Assembly: GCA_006226495.1 (NCBI GenBank)
Contig: SBGU01000047.1
Span: 1 to 64,000, forward strand
Direction: 5' to 3'
Origin: Alphaproteobacteria bacterium
GTDB lineage: Bacteria > Pseudomonadota > Alphaproteobacteria > Sphingomonadales > Kordiimonadaceae
DNA: 64,000 nt
Position 1 is the first letter of the stretch; every line of letters starts with the position of its first letter. Of the stretch, positions 57,475-64,000 are shown piece after piece. The notes beneath the pieces were generated by a model. That model had not been told where the DNA came from, made no database searches, and was given only the letters and a program-made list of their open reading frames with translations. The position numbers and the translations under genes were made by a program.

Positions 57475-58818
57475 ATGAGCCGCAGTTATTTTGGCACCGA
57501 TGGAATCCGCGGTCGTGTGAACCAGGGGCTGATGACCCCCGATATTGCCATGCGTGTCGGGCTGGCCGCTGGCCGGGCTTTCATCCGGGGCGACCATGTG
57601 CACCGGGTGGTGATCGGCAAGGATACACGCCGGTCGGGTTATATGTTCGAACCCGCGCTCGCGGCCGGTTTTACGGCAGCGGGCATGGATGTCATCATGG
57701 TTGGTCCGATGCCGACGCCCGCGATCGCCATGCTGGTCAAAAGCCTGCGCGCCGACCTGGGTGTCATGATTTCCGCCAGCCACAACCCGCATTATGACAA
57801 TGGCATCAAATTTTTCGGCCCCGACGGCTACAAGCTGTCCGACGAACGTGAAGCCGAGATCGAACAACTGATCGACGGCGGCCTGGCGGCGGCGCTGGTG
57901 GAGCCCGACCTGATCGGCAGCGCCACCCGTCTGGAAGACGCCCGCGGCCGTTATGTCGAATTCGCGAAAGCGACGGTGCCAAACGGCGTCACCCTCGATG
58001 GTCTCAAGGTGGTGGTCGATTGCGCGAACGGGGCCGCCTACAAAGTGGCGCCCATGGTGCTGTGGGAACTGGGCGCGGACGTGATCCCGATGGGGGTTGC
58101 ACCCAACGGCTTCAATATCAACGCCGGCTGCGGTTCCACCCATCCCGAAGACATGTGTGCGCGTGTGGTCGCCGAAGGGGCGGACCTGGGCATCGCGCTC
58201 GATGGCGACGCCGACCGGCTGATCCTGTGCAACGAAAAGGGCAGGATTGTCGACGGCGACCAGATTATGGCGCTGATCACCCGCAACTGGCACCGTCGCG
58301 GCCTGTTGAAGGGTGGCGGGCTGGTGGCCACCGTCATGTCCAACCTGGGCCTCGAACGCCTGCTGGTTGGCGAGGGGCTGAGCCTTGAGCGCACCAAGGT
58401 GGGCGACCGCCATGTGGTGGAACGCATGCGGGGCGGTGGCTTCAACGTGGGCGGCGAACAGTCGGGCCATATCGTGCTCAGCGATTTCACCACCACGGGT
58501 GACGGCCTGATCTCCGCGTTGCAGGTGATGACCGAAATCAAACAATCCGGCGTCTCGGCGTCCGAGGCCTGCAGCCAGTTCGATCCGGTGCCGCAGGTGC
58601 TGAAGAATGTGCGCTTCATGGGCGGCGACCCCTTGTCGGCTGACAAGGTGCAGGCCTGCATCAGGGCGGCAGAGGCCGAACTGAATGGCGCCGGCCGGCT
58701 GCTGATCCGCAAATCGGGCACCGAACCCCTGGTGCGCGTGATGGCCGAAGGCGACGACGAGGGCAAAATCAACCGGCTGGTGGACCAGATCTGCCACGAA
58801 ATCGAGCTGGTGGCCTGA
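57475..58818 (+). CDS. glmM: Phosphoglucosamine mutase
   Basis: A 447-residue enzyme converting glucosamine-6-phosphate to glucosamine-1-phosphate for peptidoglycan and lipopolysaccharide. The catalytic phosphoserine is Ser102 in [13 protein letters not shown], the same position as in E. coli. The magnesium loop [16 protein letters not shown], the sugar loop GGEQSGHI and the phosphate loop [12 protein letters not shown] are complete. Its stop overlaps the thiD start by one base (TGATG). Confidence 0.98.
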   Translation: MSRSYFGTDGIRGRVNQGLMTPDIAMRVGLAAGRAFIRGDHVHRVVIGKDTRRSGYMFEPALAAGFTAAGMDVIMVGPMPTPAIAMLVKSLRADLGVMISASHNPHYDNGIKFFGPDGYKLSDEREAEIEQLIDGGLAAALVEPDLIGSATRLEDARGRYVEFAKATVPNGVTLDGLKVVVDCANGAAYKVAPMVLWELGADVIPMGVAPNGFNINAGCGSTHPEDMCARVVAEGADLGIALDGDADRLILCNEKGRIVDGDQIMALITRNWHRRGLLKGGGLVATVMSNLGLERLLVGEGLSLERTKVGDRHVVERMRGGGFNVGGEQSGHIVLSDFTTTGDGLISALQVMTEIKQSGVSASEACSQFDPVPQVLKNVRFMGGDPLSADKVQACIRAAEAELNGAGRLLIRKSGTEPLVRVMAEGDDEGKINRLVDQICHEIELVA

Positions 58819-59630
58819 TGAGCGAACAGCAGAGAATGGGCAGGGTGCTGATTGTCGCCGGATCGGATTCCGGCGGCGGCGCCGGCCTGCAGGCTGATAT
58901 CAAGACCGTGACCATGCTGGGCCAGTATGCCGCCAACGCGGTGACGGCCATCACCACCCAGAACACCCTTGGTGTATCGGGTGTGATGCCGGTGCCGGCG
59001 GGGGTGGTCGCGGCCCAGATGCGGGCGGTGCTGGATGATATCGGCGCCGATGTCATCAAGACCGGCATGTTGGCCGACCGGGAAATTATCGAGACCGTTC
59101 TGCAGGTTATCGACGATGTCGCCTTCGAGGGCGACCTGGTGGTCGACCCCGTGATGGTGGCAACCTCGGGTGCCAAGCTGCTTGATGACGACGCCACCGA
59201 TGCGCTCAGGACCCTGATCGCGCACGCCAGCCTCGTCACCCCCAATGCACCCGAAGCCGAGGTGCTGACCGGCCGCACCATCGAAAGCCTCGACGACATG
59301 AAAGCCGCGGCCTACAGCATCCTGGATACCGGTGTTGAAGCGGTTTTGATGAAGGGCGGGCACCTGTCGGGCGACCTGGTCACCGACCTTCTGGTCAGCC
59401 TGAAAGGCGAATGCCTGATTACTTCCGACCGTATTGAAACCCGCCATACCCATGGCACCGGCTGCACTTTGGCGAGCGCGATGGCGGCCCTGTTGTCGGC
59501 GGGCAAGTCGCTGGAGGAGGCGTTCGAGGGCGCGCATGCCTATGTGCATTCCGCGATCCGGCTGGCACCTGGCTTTGGCAAGGGCTACGGCCCCCTGGGC
59601 CACGCGCTTGTTGTGCCGGAGGCCAAGTGA
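58818..59630 (+). CDS. thiD: Hydroxymethylpyrimidine/phosphomethylpyrimidine kinase
   Basis: A 270-residue ribokinase-fold enzyme that phosphorylates HMP and HMP-P in thiamine synthesis. The family blocks are VLIVAGSDSGGGAGLQADIKTVTMLGQYAANAVTAITTQNT at the start, VVDPVMVATSGAKLLDDDA, LVTPNAPEAEVLTG, and the anion hole with the catalytic aspartate region HTHGTGCTLASAMAALLSAG. It is joined to glmM by a one-base overlap, and to the hydrolase after it in the same way. No TPP riboswitch precedes it, as expected inside a transcript. Confidence 0.95.
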   Translation: MSEQQRMGRVLIVAGSDSGGGAGLQADIKTVTMLGQYAANAVTAITTQNTLGVSGVMPVPAGVVAAQMRAVLDDIGADVIKTGMLADREIIETVLQVIDDVAFEGDLVVDPVMVATSGAKLLDDDATDALRTLIAHASLVTPNAPEAEVLTGRTIESLDDMKAAAYSILDTGVEAVLMKGGHLSGDLVTDLLVSLKGECLITSDRIETRHTHGTGCTLASAMAALLSAGKSLEEAFEGAHAYVHSAIRLAPGFGKGYGPLGHALVVPEAK

Positions 59631-60391
59631 TGCAGCTTTATAGCCGAAGCCGCGGCACGGGGGCGCCGCTGGTGATGTTGCACGGGCTTTTTGGCTCGGC
59701 TGACAACCTTGGCGGCATCGCGCGCATATTGGAACTGGACTATCGCACCATTGCCGTGGACCTCAGGAACCATGGCCGCAGCCCGCATGTGGCGGGCATG
59801 AGCTATGGCGAGATGGCGGCGGATGTCTTGCGGCTGATGGACGCTGAAGAGCTTGAAAGTGCTTATGTTTTTGGCCATTCCATGGGTGGCAAGACCGCGA
59901 TGCAACTGGCCCTGAAGGCGCCGGACCGGGTGAAAAAACTGGTGGTCGCCGATATCGCGCCCGTGCCCTACCTGCGGCATCATGACAGTATCCTGAAGGG
60001 CCTGCGTGTGGTGGCGGACGCGGGGGATATGAGCCGCGCGGAAGCTGAGGCCATGCTGGCCCCCCATGTCGAGGAAGCCGAGGTCCTGAGCTTCCTCCTG
60101 ACCAACTGGCGCCGGCGCGACGACGGCACCCAAGGCTGGCGCCTGAACCTGCAAGCCATTGAAAAAGATTATGAAAACCTGATCGCCGGCAATGACAGCG
60201 GCCGCTATGACGGCCCCACATTGTTCGTGCGCGGCGGCAATTCCGACTATATCCAGGCCGACCACCGGGAGGCTATCCTGGCCCGGTTCCCGAATGCCAC
60301 GGTGCGCACCATCGAAGGCACCGGCCACTGGCTGCATGCCGAAAAACCGGAGCTTGTTGCACGGATCGTTAAGCGATTCCTGTCAGAATAA
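59630..60391 (+). CDS. Alpha/beta-fold hydrolase (YbfF-like esterase)
   Basis: A 253-residue hydrolase. It opens MQLYSRSRGTGAPLVMLHGLFGSADNLGGIARIL, the YbfF/ABHD11 pattern with HGLFGS as oxyanion loop. The nucleophile is the serine in VFGHSMGGKTAMQLAL, the acid lies in RGGNSDY, and the histidine in IEGTGHWLHAEKP. Triad and order are complete. The start at 59630 has GGAGG seven bases upstream and overlaps the thiD stop by one base; the GTG at 59627 is an alternative. A paired palindromic repeat begins at its stop codon. Confidence 0.9.
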   Translation: MQLYSRSRGTGAPLVMLHGLFGSADNLGGIARILELDYRTIAVDLRNHGRSPHVAGMSYGEMAADVLRLMDAEELESAYVFGHSMGGKTAMQLALKAPDRVKKLVVADIAPVPYLRHHDSILKGLRVVADAGDMSRAEAEAMLAPHVEEAEVLSFLLTNWRRRDDGTQGWRLNLQAIEKDYENLIAGNDSGRYDGPTLFVRGGNSDYIQADHREAILARFPNATVRTIEGTGHWLHAEKPELVARIVKRFLSE

Positions 60392-60445
60392 ACCTGTTGC
60401 ATATGCAACAAAAGCGCGCGATTCTTGCTGCATATGCAACAGGTT
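60391..60445. repeat. Paired palindromic repeat upstream of the serine hydrolase gene
   Basis: AACCTGTTGCATATGCA (60391-60407) and TGCATATGCAACAGGTT (60429-60445) are exact reverse complements. The left half includes the full palindrome TGTTGCATATGCAACA (60395-60410), and the right half contains the same dyad with one change. The same paired design is at 22204-22265. It ends 23 bases before the next start codon. Confidence 0.75.
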
Positions 60446-60467
60446 CGGCAAACCGAAGGGAGGAATG

Positions 60468-61622
60468 ATGCGTTGGTTCTGGGTGGCCCTTGGCCTGGTG
60501 GCGGGATGTCTGTCCGCGCCGGTCGCAGGTGCGGAAGATAATATCGAGGGCCTGTACCGGACCTTCGATCAGGAATTCCAGAAGCTCACCCGGGAGAACG
60601 ACATTCCTGGTTCGGCCTACGCCATCATTGATGGCGACCATGTGCTGGCGGTCAAGACCTTTGGCCTGCAGGAAAAGGGCGGCAAGGACCCCGTGGTCCG
60701 CACCACCGTGTTCCGGCTGGCTTCGGTTTCCAAAACCTTCGCGGCTGACCTGGCCGGTGTTTTGATGGCCGAAAAGAAATTCAGCCTGGATGATCCGCTC
60801 CTTCGCTACGTGCCGGACCTCAAGTTCAAGGACCCCGGTTTTGCCAAACAACTGCAGGTGCGCCATATCCTGAGCCACAGCGCCGGGCTGATGCCCAATG
60901 CCTATGACCTGATGGTCGAGGACGGCTGGACCATGGACAAGATCGTGCCGCGCTTCCAGCAGTTGAAGCCCATGTGCAAGCCGGGCGAATGTTACGGCTA
61001 CCAGAATGTGCTGTTCAGCCTGATCGGCCCGGTGATCGAACAGACCACCGGCGCGGACTATGGCGCCCTGGTCGAGGAGCGCTTTTTCCGCCCGCTGGGC
61101 ATGAAAACCGCATCGGTGGGCTATGAAGGCTTCATGCAGTCGGCCGACAAGGCCATGCCGCATATCCTGACCCGCCGGGGCCTGATCGAAGGCAAACCCA
61201 GCCCGAATTATTATACCGTGGCGCCCGCCGCCGGGGTGAATGCCAGCATTGATGACATGAGCCAGTGGCTGATCGCCCAGATGGGCCACCGGCCCGAGGT
61301 GCTGCCGGCGCCGGTCCTTAGTATGGTGACCACCAAACAGGTGCAAACCCGGCGCGAGCTTTATAAACGCCAGTGGAAACGCCACCTGACCGACGCCTAT
61401 TATGGCCTGGGCTGGCGCCTGTATGAATTCCCGGAAGGCGAACTGGTCATGCACGCCGGTGCGGTGTCGGGGTACCGCAGCCTCGTGTCCTATTCGCGGG
61501 ACAAGGACATCGGCCTTGTGATCCTGATGAATGCCGACACGCGGGTGATCGATGAACTGGCCGCCGGTTTCTGGACCGACGCCCTGTCGGGCCTGCCGGA
61601 AGTGACCGCCGCCAGCCGCTAA
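60468..61622 (+). CDS. Serine beta-lactamase-like protein (class C/esterase family)
   Basis: A 384-residue exported protein; the signal peptide is about residues 1-23 (ending APVAGA). It has the three motifs of the penicillin-binding/class C fold: the SxxK pair in ASVSKTF near residue 85, YQN in ECYGYQN near 180, and HAG in LVMHAGAVSGYRS near 325. Bacterial members include carboxylesterases and peptidases as well as beta-lactamases, so resistance should not be assumed. The start is ATG 60468 (or 60465) after GGGAGG. It sits downstream of the paired palindrome, a possible operator. Confidence 0.88.
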   Translation: MRWFWVALGLVAGCLSAPVAGAEDNIEGLYRTFDQEFQKLTRENDIPGSAYAIIDGDHVLAVKTFGLQEKGGKDPVVRTTVFRLASVSKTFAADLAGVLMAEKKFSLDDPLLRYVPDLKFKDPGFAKQLQVRHILSHSAGLMPNAYDLMVEDGWTMDKIVPRFQQLKPMCKPGECYGYQNVLFSLIGPVIEQTTGADYGALVEERFFRPLGMKTASVGYEGFMQSADKAMPHILTRRGLIEGKPSPNYYTVAPAAGVNASIDDMSQWLIAQMGHRPEVLPAPVLSMVTTKQVQTRRELYKRQWKRHLTDAYYGLGWRLYEFPEGELVMHAGAVSGYRSLVSYSRDKDIGLVILMNADTRVIDELAAGFWTDALSGLPEVTAASR

Positions 61623-61659
61623 AAAAGGTTTCGGCCGCCGGGGGTACCCAGCGGCCGAT
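61622..61659 (-). terminator. Terminator for the EF-hand gene (minus strand)
   Basis: TCGGCCGC (61632-61639) and GCGGCCGA (61652-61659) form the stem. On the minus strand it is followed by AACCTTTTTT. It lies between the converging serine hydrolase and EF-hand genes. Confidence 0.7.
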
Positions 61660-61676
61660 CAAGTCACCCAATCCAA

Positions 61677-62243
61677 TCAGAACGGGCTGTCGCCGCCACC
61701 CGGGCCCCGGTTGCCACCCGGCGGGCCACCCCGACCGCCCCGGCCACCGCGCTCGCCGTCCGGGCTGTCCTCGCGGCTGCCCCAGGTGCCGGCACGGCTG
61801 TCGCGCAGCGCCATCATGGCTTCCTCGCGCGAGATGGTGCAGTCATGGTCCTTGTCGGCGGCCTGGAACTGGCTGTGCGGCACCTCGTTCAGTTCCTCGA
61901 TGGTGATGGTGCCCGAGCTGTTCTTGTCCACCCGCAGGAAGTCATAGAACATGAAGGACTTGTCCTCGAACTGGGCATAACGGTATTCGCCCGTGCTCAG
62001 GAAACCGTCCTTGTCGGTATCCAGCAGCCGGAACAGGCGGCTGCGCTGCAGCGCCATGTCGTCGCACGACGCAACACCGTCTTCGTTATAGTCCCAGCGC
62101 GCGACGAACTCATAATACATCTGTTCCATCTTGGCGGGGTCGACGGGCGCGGGCTCGCGCCGTTCGGGGCCGCGGTGGCCCCCACAGGCCGCTACAAGGG
62201 AAGAGGCAAGCAACAGGGTCGCAAGCGGTAGGCAAATACGCAT
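61677..62243 (-). CDS. EF-hand calcium-binding lipoprotein
   Basis: A 188-residue exported protein beginning MRICLPLATLLLASSLVAAC, a lipobox-bearing signal peptide. Four EF-hand-like loops follow, each with alternating acidic residues: DYNEDGVASCDD, DTDKDGFLSTGE, DKNSSGTITIEE and DKDHDCTISREE. The C-terminus is a low-complexity glycine/arginine stretch (GERGGRGGRGG then PPGGNRGPGGG). I chose ATG 62243; an upstream start adds 15 residues that would hide the signal. The role, perhaps envelope calcium binding, is inferred. Confidence 0.8.
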   Translation of the reverse strand: MRICLPLATLLLASSLVAACGGHRGPERREPAPVDPAKMEQMYYEFVARWDYNEDGVASCDDMALQRSRLFRLLDTDKDGFLSTGEYRYAQFEDKSFMFYDFLRVDKNSSGTITIEELNEVPHSQFQAADKDHDCTISREEAMMALRDSRAGTWGSREDSPDGERGGRGGRGGPPGGNRGPGGGDSPF

Positions 62244-62368
62244 TGAAAAACTTTCTTGTGGCTGTTTGACGTCAGCAGATGTCTTCATATACGGTCCCCG
62301 AATGGGGTGCCCTTCGGGGCAGTTGGTCTTGCACCAGCAAGGCGTGGTGCGCGGGGGATGTCAAGACA

Positions 62369-63166
62369 ATGGTGGCAAGTGCGGCAAAACCGGCCTTCCT
62401 GTTCGCGCGGCAACGCTCGGGCACCGGCGCGCTGGCCGGGCTGTTGAACCGGCACGCCGATTGCCGCTATCCGGGTGAGGTGATGGGCGACGCGGTTGCC
62501 GGCAACCCGTTCCATTATTTTCACTGGCTGCCCGGTGCGGTGGCGGCCGAGCCCAGCCTTGTGTTGCCCGACCGCGCGGCCGACCGGCTGGCAGCCTATG
62601 TCGCGCATGTGCGCACACTTGCCGGGCAGGGGGCGGTGGTGCTGGATGTCAAATTCAGCCAGACCCATCATTTTGAAGCCTACGAGCGCGGGCCTGACAC
62701 GGTGCCGGCCCTGTTCACCCATATACGCGCCCTTGGCCTGCCGGTCATTTTCCTGCGCCGCCGCAACCTGTTGCGCGCGCACTTGTCGCACCTGTCGGCG
62801 GAAGCCACCGGTGTGTGGCACACGGCGGGGGACAGGGCGAAGCTGCCAAAGCTGCAGGTCGAGCCGGCCAACCTGCTGCGCGCCCTTCAGGGCCGCGCCC
62901 GGCAGGAACGCCGCTTCGACCGCATCCAGACCCTGTTCCCCGCCGCTACGCTGCTTGACTATGAAACCCTGTTCAGCCCGGACGGCGGCCTGACCCCGGA
63001 TGCCGCGGGCAAGCTCGAAGCCACCCTCGGCCTCACCGGCCTCGCCGCCCTCCGCACCGACCAGAAAAAACTCCGCCCCGGCCCCATTGCTGACGGCGTC
63101 GAGAATTACGCGGCGCTCCAGAAGGCGCTCAAGGGCACGGTGTTCGAATGGATGCTGGAAGGGTGA
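62369..63166 (+). CDS. Sulfotransferase-like protein (Stf0-type)
   Basis: A 265-residue protein whose start, PAFLFARQRSGTGALAGLLNRHADCRYPGEV, has the phosphosulfate-binding loop R(Q/S)RSGT.aL and the following glycine-rich strand of Stf0/sulfotransferase enzymes. VIFLRRRNLLRAHLSHL is the second cofactor-binding strand (R.N.....S). The acceptor is unknown. ATG 62369 follows GGGGGA. It is separate from the longer sulfotransferase-like gene at 25.5 kb and shares only the family motifs with it. Confidence 0.75.
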   Translation: MVASAAKPAFLFARQRSGTGALAGLLNRHADCRYPGEVMGDAVAGNPFHYFHWLPGAVAAEPSLVLPDRAADRLAAYVAHVRTLAGQGAVVLDVKFSQTHHFEAYERGPDTVPALFTHIRALGLPVIFLRRRNLLRAHLSHLSAEATGVWHTAGDRAKLPKLQVEPANLLRALQGRARQERRFDRIQTLFPAATLLDYETLFSPDGGLTPDAAGKLEATLGLTGLAALRTDQKKLRPGPIADGVENYAALQKALKGTVFEWMLEG

Positions 63167-63205
63167 AGGGGCAGAGCATGCGTCTGGCGACAAAGCCCTG
63201 CATCC

Positions 63206-63330
63206 TGCCCTTCGACAGGCTCAGGGCGAACGGTTGGTCAGGGACATAAGGGCCAGTGACTTCAGCGCAATCCCGAATTGGTCCGGTTCTTACTGCAAAT
63301 CACCGCTCGCCCTGAGCCTGTCGAAGGGCA
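63206..63330. repeat. Inverted-repeat element after the Stf0-like gene
   Basis: A 29-base left arm (63206-63234, containing CCCTTCGACAGGCTCAGGGC) matches the reverse complement of the right arm (63302-63330) at 28 of 29 positions, with 67 bases between them. The core TTCGACAGGCTCAGG is a well-known dispersed palindromic repeat in proteobacteria. The gap 63167-63410 (244 bases) holds no gene. Confidence 0.75.
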
Positions 63331-63410
63331 TTGATGCGCTCGCAGACGTTTGCCATGAATTGGTTATTGTGTCCGGGAAACTCGCTTCCATGGAACTGAA
63401 TATGCCCTTT

Positions 63411-64000
63411 TTAGGTAGGCTCAGCATCGCCTACCAAAGTAGTGTGCCCAGGTTCATGCTTGGGGCTTGAATCTGCTTTTTCAAATAGCTCGACAGACCA
63501 ACTAACTATCTGCAGGCGAACAAGGCTGATATCTCTGGCCAACTCAGCGACGGTGGAGAGGATACTTAATTGTTCGGTCGAGGAAAGTGGGATCGATTTG
63601 TCTGACAATCCCTGTTTGGCCACTCGATTGTAGAACAGAAGTACAGGGCCGCCATGTTTGGCGATTGTATAGTCATAAATGCCATGCACCAGTTGATTGC
63701 GTGTTGCTGCTTCGTCAGCAGTCCGTCTCATCACGTTATTAAAAGACACTAGCCATTCGAGCCTGAATTTATCTTTGGTGTCTGCAAGCGCATCGTTGAT
63801 TATGGAGCGGACACAACTGATTTTTGAGCGATTGCTAAGTTCAGCAAACACTATTCTTGAATACCGCCAATTCTGAAACCCGAGCGCCAATTGCAGTATC
63901 TGATTGAGCTGGCTTTCGATAAACTGAAATGAGGTGATGTAGTTGCCTAAAAAGCGAGAGACTTCATCTGAAATGGCGATCTCTTCACTGATCTCATCTT
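63411..64000 (-). CDS. AT-rich gene with HEPN-like motif, 5' end outside window
   Basis: The reading frame is open from its stop at 63411 to the window edge (196 codons visible). No start can be placed. The protein is helical and polar. The segment DEAATRNQLVHGIYDY contains RNQLVH, an R(N)xxxH motif like the catalytic pair of HEPN RNases, in the usual setting just before a helix end. About 60 residues of charged tail follow, ending HTTLVGDAEPT. Composition is much more AT-rich than the preceding genes, pointing to transferred DNA that continues to the right. HEPN assignment is inference; no toxin partner is visible. Confidence 0.6.
   Translation of the reverse strand, partial: DEISEEIAISDEVSRFLGNYITSFQFIESQLNQILQLALGFQNWRYSRIVFAELSNRSKISCVRSIINDALADTKDKFRLEWLVSFNNVMRRTADEAATRNQLVHGIYDYTIAKHGGPVLLFYNRVAKQGLSDKSIPLSSTEQLSILSTVAELARDISLVRLQIVSWSVELFEKADSSPKHEPGHTTLVGDAEPT

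Noticed and set aside
60468-61622. Antibiotic-resistance beta-lactamase
   Set aside because: The motifs fit the wider class C/esterase/peptidase fold; nothing in the sequence or context shows drug hydrolysis.

Overview
The window is a 64 kb stretch of a GC-rich alphaproteobacterial chromosome. Evidence for this is the gene order of the cytochrome c oxidase cluster (coxB-coxA-ctaB-small gene-ctaG-coxC-DUF983-SURF1 followed by thrC and an M16 peptidase), the block pal-cpoB-tilS-ftsH-folP-glmM, the glyQ/glyS pair followed by pyruvate phosphate dikinase, and four single-domain PAS proteins resembling the PAS_5 family, which is common in this class. I cannot name the genus from sequence alone. Most of the window is dense core chromosome with overlapping starts and stops.

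Layout. 1-6.0 kb: the end of a CoA-transferase subunit, two tandem paralogous solute-binding-like proteins, two PAS proteins, a membrane protein and tldD. 6.0-15.2 kb: aa3-type oxidase structural and assembly genes, then thrC and an M16 protease. 15.3-17.7 kb: a PAS protein and a large unknown protein whose C-terminus resembles an ADP-ribosyltransferase fold. 17.8-19.2 kb: an AT-rich three-gene locus of RelE/HigB-like toxin, XRE antitoxin with a long C-terminal tail, and SecB-like chaperone, read as a toxin-antitoxin-chaperone (TAC) system. 19.5-34.4 kb: algH, a thiol-redox cluster, an M28 peptidase lipoprotein, a sulfotransferase-like protein, a fourth PAS protein, an orphan FtsX-type permease, ispH-thrB-rnhA and an ion transporter.

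34.4-36.7 kb is a small AT-rich island. It holds one gene, an OLD-family ATPase/TOPRIM nuclease. An intact tRNA-Pro(CGG) lies on one side and a displaced copy of that tRNA's 3' end on the other, and repeated AGTGGTGCGA motifs flank the gene. It looks like an integrase-free remnant of a tRNA-targeted element carrying a candidate phage-defence gene.

36.8-62.2 kb returns to core genes: polyprenyl synthase, an N6-adenine methyltransferase, an S49 peptidase, chorismate mutase, map, glyQS, ppdK, phyH, ygfZ, pyrC, pal-cpoB-tilS-ftsH-folP-glmM-thiD, two hydrolases and an EF-hand lipoprotein. GlyS carries an in-frame AT-rich segment of about 100 codons that stands out from its flanks. From 62.3 kb there is a second sulfotransferase-like gene, an inverted-repeat element, and the incomplete end of an AT-rich gene with a HEPN-like RNxxxH motif running off the right edge.

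The most interesting items are the TAC locus, the tRNA-Pro/OLD mini-island with its repeats, the GlyS segment, and a paired palindrome that occurs twice in the same position upstream of two unrelated genes.
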